DNA of 20,526 bases from Chara braunii (taxonomy: Eukaryota; Streptophyta; Charophyceae; Charales; Characeae): contig BFEA01000097.1 in NCBI GenBank assembly GCA_003427395.1, positions 3,154,791 to 3,175,316 on the forward strand, in the 5' to 3' direction. How positions within the stretch are numbered: position 1 is the stretch's first letter; each line of letters begins with the position of its first letter. The notes beneath the pieces are model-generated. The model did not search any database. It was not told where the DNA came from and was given only the letters and a program-made list of their open reading frames with translations. Below, in pieces: positions 9,430-17,574 of this stretch. The position numbers and the translations under genes were made by a program.

Positions 9430-11200
9430 CGAATGCTCAGAACACCTAGACTCCCAAACAAAACTCTTTAAATTTGTCCAACAATGTCTTATTCCCTGTC
9501 GAGATCTCCCAGGCCTCACACCCCCACCTGACTAGGTTACGGTCCTTACGGAGCAACACGAATCGCCCCAGCTCCGGCTAGCATCGTCCCAACAGGTACC
9601 CTTGGTTGTCCCTTGGAATGCCCACCCCAAAGCATCCCCAGATCTCTCTACCAGGCCTCACGCTCCTACAATCACCAGGTTACAAGGCAACACCCCAGCA
9701 CCGGCCAGCGTCGTTCTGGCATCAAACAACCGTAGATCCATGAACGTATCAGTATCAAACAGCCTAAAGCGAATTGCTAGAAGTCCCAAGAATCCTAAAA
9801 CATTATTTTTTTTTTAACAAAAATCACTGTTATTTGAGGTAAATTTGTGAGACTATCCACCAGCGAAAATCCCAGCAATTGTCTTCAAACACTCTAAAGC
9901 GCCAAAGGGTCCTAACACCCTCGAAGTCCTCAGACACTGTCTCATTCACTACCAAGCTCTACCAAGCCTCTCACCCCCGCTACAAGTTACAGGGAAAGGC
10001 AACTCACCCCGACTCCGGCCAGCATCGTCTTCGATAAGAACCTTGATTGTCTCATGAAATGCCTCTCCTAGGCATTCCCAGATCTCTCTACCAGGCCTCA
10101 AACTCCTGCTGTCAACAAGTTACAGGGTCAACCCCCCAGCACCGGCCAGCATCGTTCTGACATCAAACAACCGCAGGTCTATGAATAAAACAACATCAAA
10201 ATCGCCTCAAGGAAAATGCAAGGAGTCCCAAGAGCCTAAAAGCATTCTACCACAACCACCGAGAACAATCACAACCTCTAGAGGATAGCCATATCTGAAC
10301 ACATCGCCCGTTTTTTTTTTTTTTTTTTTAACGAGATAAGACATGAGTGACATACAACAAATTGAAAGCAAAAAATCCGAACCGAAACCACTGACTAGCC
10401 AACTTCCCACGCAACAATTGAAAAAAAACAAAGTCCCCGTGATCAGTCCTCGACCTAAACGCGGTTGGTCTCATAACCCCCTATGCTAGGGTTACAGGGC
10501 ACCACCATACCCCATTACCGACCAGCCTGGTATAGATGGCAAGGAGTGCCTTCCTCCCTCGACAACTCCCATTAGCCGCATGCCTCTAGGTGACAGGGAT
10601 AAAACCCCAACAATGGCTGCGTCGAACGTGGTGGTTCTGCCTTCCTCCCTCGACAGAACTCCCCAAGCCTCACGCTCCCCTAGGTTACAGAGCAACGCTC
10701 CATCACTGGCCTGCGTCGTCCCAACCACGTCCTTCTGACCTACTGACGAAGACTAAGGTCCTTCCCCTGTTTCACCCCCCTACGAACTTTCCACCCGTAC
10801 GTGCGAATAATCTGCTTCCCTTAATTGTATGTTTTTTGGCTAAAAAATACCTAGTTGATAATTTGCAGAAAACTCAAGGAGACTATAACAACCCTACTCA
10901 GGCTCGCCAACGCAATCATACTCTCTACCTGAGTCTGCCCAGCCTCATACCCCCACCGCTAGGGTACAGGGCAACGCAACTCACCCCAACTCCGACCGAC
11001 ATCCTCCAAGCAGCAACCCTTGATTATTCCGTGAGATGCCCGACCCTAAGCATCCCCAGATCTCTCTACAAGGCCTCATGCTCCTGCTTTACAGGTTACA
11101 GGGCAACACCCCAACACCGACCAGCGTCGTTCTGGCATTGAAAAACTGCAGATCCACAATTATGACAGCAACAGGCACACCTAAGAAGATTTGCTAACAG
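9430..11200. repeat. tandem-like array of ~480-bp units containing a shorter repeated module
   Basis: Similar units start near 9435, 9900, 10440 and 10910. Each carries the module AGGTTACAGGGCAAC, then CCCCA(A/G)C(A/T)CCGGCC, then AGC(A/G)TCGT. It is seen nine times: near 9534, 9677, 9985, 10117, 10490, 10587, 10682, 10962 and 11094. Units one, two and four also share CCCAGATCTCTCTAC and a (T/C)ATCAAACAACCG-like end; unit three is more diverged and has an extra module. Homopolymer runs lie between units (9805-9815, 10311-10329). No protein is encoded. Either a decaying satellite or successive insertions of related elements would fit. Confidence 0.8.
10311..10329. repeat. poly(T) tract
   Basis: An uninterrupted T run separates the second and third units of the ~480-bp array. 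On the minus strand it reads as an A tail. Confidence 0.8.
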
Positions 11201-11870
11201 TCTCCAATGAGAGAAGCCTTATCAGAAAACACTAAATGGGACATGAAAAATCACGTTAAGCAGAATTCATCACGAATCATTAACAAATTAAAAAATCAAA
11301 TCATGACAAATTAGAAAAAAGAATCATGACAATTTAGAAAATTGATCTACGATGAAATTTAGAAAACCTATATGAACTATTTTTAACATTTACGAATAGG
11401 ATGTCCAAATAAGACTTTCGATAGTTTTTTGAAAGTCAACATCAGAGTATACTTATGAATTTTCTACCAGCAAGTATAAAAATTTTACGAATTCGAATAT
11501 CGGACTAGAATTGTTCTTTGGGAATTTGAGACAGAAAGTAGGTCAGAAAATTTACCAGATGTTGTAATTTAAAGACTAATTTAGATGGTTATATGAGTAC
11601 AAAACAAAATAGTGAATTGTAAACTTTGACCATCAATTAATGAAAAAAAGGAAATTACGAATTGAGAATCAGACAAAAATCAGACAAAAATCAGACAAAA
11701 ATCAGATTTACAGATCTTTTGTCGGATGTCGAGATCGAAAAATATCAGGAAATATCAAAACAACAATGAGACATCCCTAACCTCAAATCATATAACGGAG
11801 TAGTACTTTAGGGTTAAATTTTGAAAAATGTTGCACTCAGAGCTTCAGTTGCTACGTGATGCCGCCTTGA
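11201..11870. other. AT-rich stretch without genes
   Basis: The composition shifts sharply to A/T, with short recurrent phrases such as AATCATGACAA(A)TTAGAAAA around 11290-11345. No frame of useful length and no RNA gene is visible. It may be part of an old long terminal repeat, but no TG...CA ends or partner copy are present. Confidence 0.5.
11668..11706. repeat. 11-bp tandem repeat (ATCAGACAAAA), ~3.5 copies
   Basis: ATCAGACAAAA is repeated three times and followed by ATCAGA. It is a short simple tandem expansion within the AT-rich stretch. Confidence 0.85.
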
Positions 11871-12255
11871 ACTTCACCTGAAATCACCAATCACTGCAGA
11901 CCATCACGCACCGCTCCGCTCCCGCAGTCCTTTTATCCAGCTGCCAGACCGCTGCCCATACCAAACTCAACCCCTGCCTCTTCCTATAGAAGGAGCCACT
12001 TCTCCTCCCCACAACCGGTGCTTGTATAGCCTTACGGCAAAGTGCACCAACTAGAGGAGATTATTGGGACGCTCCCGCCTCCATCGCCACACATAATATT
12101 GACCCGCTGTGCCCTCGTGAAAGCGCCATGATCACAGCTTCGCGTCTCAACGCGCGTTGGTACACCCGTCGTTCCGGCCCAGGCGGGCGCCGTGCTCCCG
12201 GTAGCGCTGCGCCGCCCCCGCTCCAGACAGACAAAGCCGGGTTGAAGTCCCTTGT
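11871..12255. other. GC-rich stretch, no supported gene
   Basis: Composition changes from AT-rich to GC-rich near 11850. Several frames are open by chance because of the high GC content. No promoter, tRNA or conserved protein is recognised. A TATAGAAGG near 11985 is too weak to call as a promoter. Confidence 0.4.
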
Positions 12256-12474
12256 TCACCCAATCTTAACCTGATCAATATTTCTATTGAACTTAAATCG
12301 GACCTCACGTCCCTCCCCACTCATCACACCAAGGTCAATGCTTGCTGGCATCACTCCATCTTCGTAACAATGCCTTGCCAGTTCTCGCAGCCTCTCATTG
12401 TCCTCCTTTGTCTCGTTTGGGGCAGACGGGGGGGACCTCGCCTCCCGGTCCATGTTGACCTTCGCCATCTGCAC
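12256..12474 (-). CDS. small unrecognised ORF, possibly an exon or gag-like fragment
   Basis: A 72-residue frame begins at ATG 12472-12474 (MQMAKVNMDREARSPPSAPN). It has an acidic helical centre (KEDNERLRELARHCYEDG) and a charged end (VRFKFNRNIDQVKIG). The composition is protein-like, unlike most shadow frames here, but there is no family motif. The next 200 bases downstream on this strand are GC-rich without a continuing frame. It might be a retroelement gag fragment or a gene exon. Confidence 0.25.
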   Translation of the reverse strand: MQMAKVNMDREARSPPSAPNETKEDNERLRELARHCYEDGVMPASIDLGVMSGEGREVRFKFNRNIDQVKIG

Positions 12475-12719
12475 ACTTCTCCACCGACCACTAATCGCTC
12501 TCCAACTGGTTGTTCAGGGTTGACCCGACAAGAGGTTCAATCCCTGGATTCTGGTTAAGAACTGAACAGCTTAGGACCTTAGTTCGGGTGGCCAGATGTT
12601 TCCTATCTTCTCATAGCTTAATTGGATACCCACTCCGTTCGTTATCTGGCTAAGCTTCGTCACTATTGATGCATGCTTCTATTTCTAAGGTCCGAACCGG
12701 GACATCGTGTTCAGAGGTG

Positions 12720-12930
12720 CCATAGCTCGTTGGCTATGTCGCGCCGTCTAGGCGGCGCTACGCATCGCATCAACCCTACCGGGGTACTATCATGGTGGTA
12801 GCACCACGGCGAGTCCGACCCGTTACCGGGTATCGTGCACTAGGTCTGAGCGCCGTAGGGCCGGCGGTAGCGCACGGGTCCGACCCGTCTACTTTGCCGA
12901 TTTCATTTCGTTTTTGTTTTGTGCGCCATG
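12720..12930 (+). mobile_element. possible tRNA-derived SINE-like fragment
   Basis: ATAGCTCGTTGG (about 12722-12733) resembles a tRNA A box and GTCCGACCCGT, present at 12812-12822 and again at 12878-12888, resembles a B box. The interval is GC-rich, with the hairpin GCGCCG-TCTAGG-CGGCGC at 12741-12758, and is followed by a T-rich tail. Spacing and stems do not make a proper tRNA. Chance resemblance is possible. Confidence 0.25.
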
Positions 12931-14013
12931 TGGCTAGGCCCTAAGCACTACGAAAACCCCTAACCCTATTGTCGGCCCCTGCCAGGGCCGTGGGGAACTG
13001 AGTATGCCGCACAAGTACTGGGGCATTTTGCAAAGTTGGACCATACCCGCTAGAGGAATGTTGTCCGAGGGGCATTCCGCTCTACCGACATCTTTCAGGG
13101 GCATTCTGGCAGTTATCTCAACTTATGGGGGTATTCCCAAAATAGAAAAGGCAGAAAAAAACCCAGAAGAGAAGGCAGTGGGAGTGGTGTGGCGAGGACC
13201 TTCAGCGACGGCGCGAGCAGTTGGTGTGTGGATCGAGCCCAGCACTACGGTAGACTTTCTCAGTTGAATCTGGCGTCAATTACGGTCAGATACGTCTTTG
13301 AAAACCCTACTGTAGCGTGAGTGTGCCATCTGCCCTCTGACCAACTCCGGCTGAGTACTACTACTAATATGTTCGCCTCGCTGACCGTGTGGTGAGTGAA
13401 TGTGGTCGCTTTCCAGACCCGGTTCAGACGAAACTCCTCGTTCTCTGCGGTCGCCCTCGCCGCCTGCTGACGCCTCGCCGCAGGTATCGTTCGACTGACG
13501 CTACTCCCTTCGCGTCCATCTCCCTCCAAACACAACGCAGCCTCATCGTGAATGTATACAAGCTCTTACTCCCGGAATGTACATTCATATTGAGGGTGCA
13601 TGGTATTCGGGTTAAGAGGAAGAAGCAACGGTAGCCGTACTGCCTCCACTCTTCCCCTCTCCTCCTCCCTCTTCCCTCTCCCCTCTCCCCTCCTCCTCCC
13701 CTCCTCCCCTCTCCCCTCTCCCCTCTCCCTGGCCCTCGTTCCACCTGCCGTCAGAGCATACTCACACCACCGTCCGACGACGAATAGAACGCACGATCAT
13801 TATAGCTGTATTTGGAGCAACATCCAGTCTAGATACAGCGGTAATGAAAAACTGTTGGACTATTTTGAATGTCTCTGACTGCAATTACGGCTGGTACTGG
13901 ATGTATCTAGCTGCTATCACGACCCGTACCATCCGTAATCGCAATTATGGTTGACGTGTCAGTACGCTCTCAGTCAATTGCGACCATGTCCCCAAGAGGG
14001 AAAACAAAACAAA
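12931..14013. other. no supported gene; CT-rich tract and short inverted repeat
   Basis: Open frames here (for example 13004-13267 plus and 13535-13260 minus) have no recognisable motif. A low-complexity CCTCTCCCCT tract fills about 13639-13732. GGGGCATT recurs near 13020, 13069 and 13108. A short inverted repeat pairs ATTACGGCTGGTAC (about 13885) with GTACCATCCGTAAT (about 13927). Confidence 0.5.
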
Positions 14014-14130
14014 AAAAAAAGACAAAGTAAAGAGCAATTTCGAGGTAAAAAAAAAAAAAAAGAAAAGCCAAAAGCGTTTCAAGTGATGATTTGTAATGAA
14101 ATTGAGCTTCTTGTTGCAAAAACAAAAGGG

Positions 14131-14172
<42 letters not shown>

Positions 14173-14380
14173 AGTTTGTCACAGCCCCTCGTTTGTTGTC
14201 CTCTTCTCCCTCTCTGCCTACGGTTTACCGGGCAGTTCTGTTTGTGACGATATATATGTATTTCCCTTTTGTTTTTGCAACAAGAAGCTCAATTTCATTA
14301 CAAATCATCACTTGAAACGCTTTTTGCTTTTCTTTTTTTTTTTTTTTACCTCGAAATTGCTCTTAACTTTGTCTTTTTTT
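14014..14380. repeat. long inverted repeat with 122-bp arms of ~98% identity
   Basis: The left arm 14014-14135 pairs with the right arm 14259-14380 base for base. I found only two mismatches (14029 against 14365, and one in the GAAAAGCCAAAAGCG block), and the internal A15/T15 runs match exactly. The 123-bp spacer begins with (TA)n and contains a unique core. If transcribed, either strand would fold into a long, nearly perfect hairpin. The near identity implies a recent origin or gene conversion. No coding capacity is present. Confidence 0.9.
14132..14169. repeat. (TA)n microsatellite in the inverted-repeat spacer
   Basis: An uninterrupted TA run directly follows the left arm. The right arm is preceded by a shorter TATATATGTA, so the palindrome partly continues into this repeat. 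Confidence 0.9.
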
Positions 14381-14586
14381 CATCGAAAAAAATTTAAAAT
14401 TTAAAATTGTGAATAATACTGAATATGTGAATTTGACAACCGTCAGGTTCTTTCCTCGAACATTCCAATTTGACCTTATGTTCCCCGAAAAGAAAAAAAT
14501 TTGATGTCATGTCTGGGTTTTTTTTTTGTCCTTTAACCAATCTATTTTTTTTTTTGAATCCTTTCTTTCACAAGAAGTAGCTCACC

Positions 14587-14590
<4 letters not shown>
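14381..14590. other. AT-rich stretch, no gene
   Basis: This stretch holds homopolymer runs and the short palindrome AAATTTAAAATTTAAAATT near 14390-14408. There is no frame or RNA gene to support. Confidence 0.5.

Positions 14591-14650
<60 letters not shown>
14591..14650. repeat. (AC)30 microsatellite
   Basis: Thirty uninterrupted AC units fill the interval. The reading frame through it on the plus strand, encoding alternating His-Thr, is an artefact. Confidence 0.97.
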
Positions 14651-14653
<3 letters not shown>

Positions 14654-14964
14654 TTTTTTTATTGTTTTTTGGGAACATACACACACTTCCCCAGTCACCC
14701 TTAAAAGAAAAAAGATACGCTCTCGCCATTTTCTTTCATTTCTCTTCCTCTCTCCTCTCTTTCTCTCTTCCCTCTTTTAAATTCTTTTTTTTTTTTTTTT
14801 CCTCTTCCTCACTCTCCGGAAAAAAAAAAAAATAATAAAAAAATTATCTTCCTCTTTTCCTTTTAAAAGGGCCCCGACCGCCTTTAGATATCATCATCAT
14901 TTGAGCTGACCGACCCCAGGCAATTCATTCAGAATGATTTTATTATTTTGCTCTTCATCTGAAG
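14651..14964. other. low-complexity T/C- and A-rich stretch
   Basis: This contains CT-rich tracts, T15-like and A12-like runs around 14787-14832 and a short unique segment (14860-14960). No gene is visible. The unique segment could be the body of the tRNA-like element that starts at 15039 on the minus strand. Confidence 0.45.
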
Positions 14965-15039
14965 GTATCTGGATTCGAACTTGGGTCTGATTCATATTTC
15001 AACAGTCTAGGGGGGGTGTACCAACTGAGCTACACCCGT
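14965..15039 (-). pseudogene. tRNA-like sequence (decayed tRNA or SINE head)
   Basis: On the minus strand TGTAGCTCAGTTGGTA (A-box/D-arm) is followed at tRNA-like distance by AAGTTCGAATCC (B-box/T-loop, 14971-14982). The total length is about 73-75 nt, right for a tRNA. The D-stem (GCTC against CACC), anticodon stem and T-stem do not pair, and the 3' acceptor side is not recognisable, so it is not a functional tRNA. An A/T-rich continuation on the minus strand suggests a tRNA-derived SINE. Confidence 0.6.
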
Positions 15040-15540
15040 TGCTCTCCCGCCATTTTCTTGTCTCCACCAGTCGTGGAGGGAGAGGCCGTTGGTCGCCTCG
15101 ATGTCTTAGTGTTTTTATTTTTATAGTTTAATGATTTTTTTTTTTCTCCCTTCCGCTCCTTCATTTTCTCCTTCCCGCCTTCTTTTCGTCTTCATTGTCG
15201 TTGCATCTCCTTGTCTTCATCCACCTCCTTCTTCCCGCCCTTTTTAATCGTTTTTTCCCGCCCTTTTTAATCGTTCTTGCCACAGTCAGGTGTTTCTCTC
15301 TCGCCTTCTTCTTCTTCGCTTTGCTTCTTAGGGCACATACTGCAGCTGGGCTTTCTGGACCGAATTTGGTGCCAATGGTGGTCAGATACATGGAAAATAT
15401 AATCTTACACTTTTCCTGCCAATGGAGGCCTCGCTGTACCAACTCTTCAAATTTGAAAAGAACGAAATCTAGGGTGAATGCATCTTTCCACTTTCTAGGG
15501 GAAGATACCTTCTCCAAGTCACCCATTTGGAGAGTAATGC
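15040..15540. other. no supported gene
   Basis: T/C-rich sequence with a local duplication, TTTTTCCCGCCCTTTTTAATCGTT against CCCGCCCTTTTTAATCGTT-type copies at about 15233-15275. An open plus-strand frame (from 15195) and a minus-strand frame (15526-15161, Lys/Arg-rich) cross it, but neither carries a recognisable motif. Confidence 0.45.
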
Positions 15541-15594
15541 ATCGACGCCCCTCGTCCCTTTGTCACACTGTTTCTTTCCTCTCTTCCTCCCTTT

Positions 15595-15690
15595 TCCTCC
15601 TCCTCCTCCTCCTCCTCCTCCTCCTCCTCCTCCTCTCTCCTTCCTCCTCCTCCCTCCTCCTCCCTCTTCCTTCCTCCTCCCTCCTCCTTC
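15595..15690. repeat. (TCC)n microsatellite and flanking pyrimidine tract
   Basis: About thirteen TCC units at 15595-15635 are followed by imperfect TCC/CTCC repeats. Poly-Pro, poly-Ser or poly-Gly frames over it are artefacts. Confidence 0.95.
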
Positions 15691-15724
15691 CACGTCCTCC
15701 TCTTTCTTATAATGGCTTCCTTTG

Positions 15725-15727
<3 letters not shown>

Positions 15728-15778
<51 letters not shown>

Positions 15779-15789
15779 AGCTAGCTAGC

Positions 15790-15876
<87 letters not shown>
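15728..15876. repeat. compound microsatellite (AG)n-(GCTA)4-(GATA)8-(AG)n
   Basis: An AG run (15728-15776) changes to four GCTA units (about 15776-15791), then about eight GATA units, then AG again to 15876. The middle motifs can arise from AG by point mutation followed by slippage. No gene function is implied. Confidence 0.97.
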
Positions 15877-15878
<2 letters not shown>

Positions 15879-16144
15879 CGTTTTCGTTTTTTGTATGTAT
15901 TGATGAAGGACGACTTCCTGCAATACCTCGCAGCTGATCTGATGTGGTCGTTCAAGTCCAAGTCCCCCCACTTACCACACGATTCTCTGTGTGTTTCCAG
16001 CCATCCATCCTTGCCTGTAGGTCTACGGCGCAGTACGAGCTTCACGACTATGGTGCGCTTCGCGCCAATTTCATTTTATACATTACTACATTGTTTATCC
16101 TAACATTGATGCGCTCGGGGGTTTCTACATCTTGTATCGTCTTG
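15877..16144. other. unique sequence, no supported gene
   Basis: A plus-strand frame opens near 15944 and runs on into the repeats to 16792, but its length comes from the 12-bp minisatellite and pyrimidine tracts. No RNA gene was recognised. Confidence 0.45.
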
Positions 16145-16222
16145 TGTGTCTCTCTCCTCTCTCCCCTCTCTCCCCTCTCTTCCCCTCTCTCCCCTCTCTC
16201 CCCTCTCTCTCTCTCTCTCTTC
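16145..16222. repeat. CTCTCCC-type pyrimidine minisatellite
   Basis: Irregular CTCTCCC/CTCTTCCC units grade into (CT)n. The tract separates the unique sequence on the left from the duplicated U2-containing units. Confidence 0.85.
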
Positions 16223-16320
16223 CATCTCTATCTTTTGTATTGCCGAGTGCTTGCACTCAGCGTTTGTCTGTTGCATTCCAACTTATTACTATCTACGGTG
16301 CAGATCAAAGAATCCCTTCC

Positions 16321-16462
16321 CCAGGCTCGGAACCAGGCTCGGGACCAGGCTCGGGACCGGGTCGGGACCGGACTCGGGACCAGGCTCGGGACCGGACTCG
16401 GGACCAGGCTCGGGACCGGACTTGGGACCAGGCTCGGGACCAGGCTCCGGACCAGGCTCGGA
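16321..16462. repeat. 12-bp minisatellite (CCAGGCTCGGGA), 12 units
   Basis: Twelve units follow one another, alternating in part between CCAGGCTCGGGA and CCGGACTCGGGA; one unit is 11 bp. The partner copy at 16647-16686 has only about three units, so the array has expanded or contracted since the duplication. Confidence 0.95.
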
Positions 16463-16538
16463 AACCTTCCCCCAGAGGTGGCATGGGAAGATGGCTTGGA
16501 AGCAGATTTTTTTTTTTTTTTTTTTTTTTCTTCTTCTG

Positions 16539-16581
16539 GTGGTCCCATGGACCACGGATCAGATATTAAACTGATCAGAAC
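16539..16581 (-). pseudogene. U2 snRNA-derived fragment (about nt 44-86), hairpin retained
   Basis: The minus strand reads GTTCTGATCAGTTTAATATC, then TGATCCGTGGTCC and a loop, then GGACCAC. From memory of plant U2, this matches the Sm-proximal stem-loop II region (TTATCAGTTTAATATCTGAT followed by GTGGGCC/GGCCCAC) with about five differences over 43 nt. Two of the differences are compensatory and keep the 7-bp stem (16539-16545 with 16549-16555). U2 normally base-pairs with the intron branch site; this piece lacks the 5' part and is followed by an A tract, so it is a retroposed fragment and not a gene. Confidence 0.7.
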
Positions 16582-16753
16582 TACCAGTAGCGTTTGTGTG
16601 TTGCATTCGATCTTACGAACTACGGTGCACATCAAAGAATCCTTCCCCAGGCTTGGGACCAGGCTCGGGACCAGACCAGGCTTGGAAACCTTTTCCCCAG
16701 ATGTGGCATGGGAAGATCGCTTGGAAGCAGAGGATTTTTTTATTTTTTTTTCG

Positions 16754-16795
16754 GTGGTCCGACGGACCACGGATCAGATAGACTTGACTTGATCT
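16754..16795 (-). pseudogene. U2 snRNA-derived fragment with internal deletion
   Basis: The minus strand starts GAGATCAAGTCAAGTCTATC, then TGATCC and the GTGGTCC-GTC-GGACCAC hairpin (16754-16770). It resembles U2 AGATCAAGTGTAGTATCTG joined directly to the later GAT plus hairpin. About 21 nt between the two U2 ATCTG motifs are missing, as expected for deletion between short direct repeats. An A-rich run follows on the minus strand. Confidence 0.6.
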
Positions 16796-17159
16796 CTTTT
16801 TCTTTTTTCTTTGTTTCTTTATTATAAAGGCTAATTCTGGACAGGACGGCCTTTGGGGCTTTTTTAATTGTCATTATAGTATTAGGGGGAACCCCGTAGC
16901 AGCCACATCCGTGCTCAAGCCTCCAAGGAGGGAACATGCGGGAGCTGCACCCACCAGCAGGTGGCATACCTGCTACAATACGGGCCAGGGGTGAGCCGGT
17001 AGCATCAGGACCGAGCTTCTTCGATGGGCCAGTCTCTGTGCTCCTCCCCTCCGGTCCCCTCCCCCTATCAACATTGGCAGTCTCTGCTCAATGCCACTCC
17101 GGGGGACCAATGACATATCTCTAGGTAGCGGGTGCCGAGCTGGCCCACGAAGGTACATG

Positions 17160-17235
17160 AGGCCAGTGGGGATTGACCCAATCACCTCCTGAATGGCACT
17201 TGTGTGCCTTACCAACTGAGCTAAGCCGCTGGTCA
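17160..17235 (-). pseudogene. tRNA-like sequence with A and B boxes
   Basis: The A box (TAGCTCAGTTGG) lies at 17212-17223 and a B-box-like GGGTCAATCCC at 17169-17179, one T short of the GGTTCAANCC consensus. GGCAC-ACAA-GTGCC forms an internal hairpin and GACCAG can pair with CTGGCC at the ends with one mismatch. The D-stem is poor, so a functional tRNA is unlikely; a SINE head is more plausible. Confidence 0.6.
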
Positions 17236-17272
17236 CTATACTTTATCTTAGCCAAAAGGGCGGGAAAGGTAT
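17236..17272 (-). pseudogene. U2 snRNA 5'-end fragment
   Basis: ATACCTTTCCCGCCCTTTTG followed by GCTAAGATAAAGTATAGT matches nucleotides 1-38 of U2 snRNA as I remember them, with about four differences. It includes the block that pairs with U6, up to the branch-site recognition element, which is altered here (TATAGTG for TGTAGTA). No plant snRNA upstream element (RTCCCACATCG) or TATA is visible upstream, so this is not an active U2 gene. Confidence 0.75.
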
Positions 17273-17574
17273 GCAGAGGATTATTAGAGTTGGACCCCAC
17301 AGCTTTGCGGCAAAGGCCTGGAAAGGCCTCGAAATGTTTTTAGAGACCCCACAGCACCGCTACTGTCGCGTCTGAAAAGGAAGCGAGGGGGGTTTCCACA
17401 TTGTCCACGGCCCAGGTTTCCACCGGAACGGTCCTGGGACGTTCTGATGTCAACGGAAGAGACGGTGGGCGGACACTTGTGCCGTCCGTCGGTCGAAACC
17501 GGGAGGTCGTGTGGACCACAGGTCAAATTCAAATTTGTCGCACATGTCTGGGGCATGGGGCCGGTCCGCACCGG
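17273..17574. other. unique GC-rich sequence, no supported gene
   Basis: A 247-codon minus-strand frame (18027-17284) covers this part and the tandem duplication to its right, but plus-strand frames are open over the same bases and no motif is recognisable. I treat it as doubtful coding. Confidence 0.4.

Larger units (their letters stand above)
16259..16780 (-). repeat. duplicated unit (two copies) with U2-like head, A-tract and minisatellite body
   Basis: Copy one is 16259-16565 and copy two 16589-16780. Read on the minus strand, each has a U2-like hairpin, an A-rich run, a conserved block containing CTTCCAAGC and CCCATGCCAC, a run of 12-bp repeats and a block containing ATTCTTTGAT and GCACCGTAG. 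Copy one is longer mainly because of its 12 minisatellite units against about three in copy two. The proteins read through it (such as 16770-16228 minus) are by-products of 12-bp periodicity. Confidence 0.85.
16796..17272 (-). mobile_element. candidate chimeric SINE: U2 snRNA 5' end + tRNA-like region + unique body + A-rich tail
   Basis: In minus-strand order, a U2 5' end (17272-17236) is followed directly by a tRNA-like part with A box TAGCTCAGTTGG and a B-box-like GGGTCAATCCC, then by about 350 nt of GC-rich unique sequence, ending in an A-rich tail (AAAGAAACAAAG and similar, near 16796-16825). Length and layout fit a LINE-mobilised SINE or a template-switch chimera. Target-site duplications were not identified, so the borders are inferred. 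Confidence 0.5.

Noticed and set aside
12522-12556. LTR primer-binding site or tRNA 3' end (GAGGTTCAATCCCTGG)
   Set aside because: The B-box-like phrase is good, but there is no A box at the right distance, no CCA-complementary TGG start and no LTR ends, so it is not called.
13424-13744. 106-codon Gly/Arg/Glu-rich minus-strand frame
   Set aside because: It is the complement of the CCTCTCCCCT low-complexity tract.
14526-14780. 84-codon frame encoding alternating His-Thr
   Set aside because: It is produced by the (AC)30 microsatellite.
14965-15039. Functional tRNA gene
   Set aside because: A and B boxes are present, but the D, anticodon and T stems do not pair and the acceptor end is missing.
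16228-16770. 180-codon minus-strand frame with VPSLVPSP repeats
   Set aside because: It covers the same minisatellite and the U2-like hairpins, includes a poly-Lys run from the A tract, and has no domain.
15944-16792. 282-codon plus-strand open frame
   Set aside because: It passes through pyrimidine tracts, a 12-bp minisatellite and poly(T). The opposite strand and other frames are equally open, so periodicity explains it.
17236-17272. Active U2 snRNA gene
   Set aside because: Only the first ~38 nt match. The sequence then becomes tRNA-like, and no upstream snRNA promoter elements are visible.
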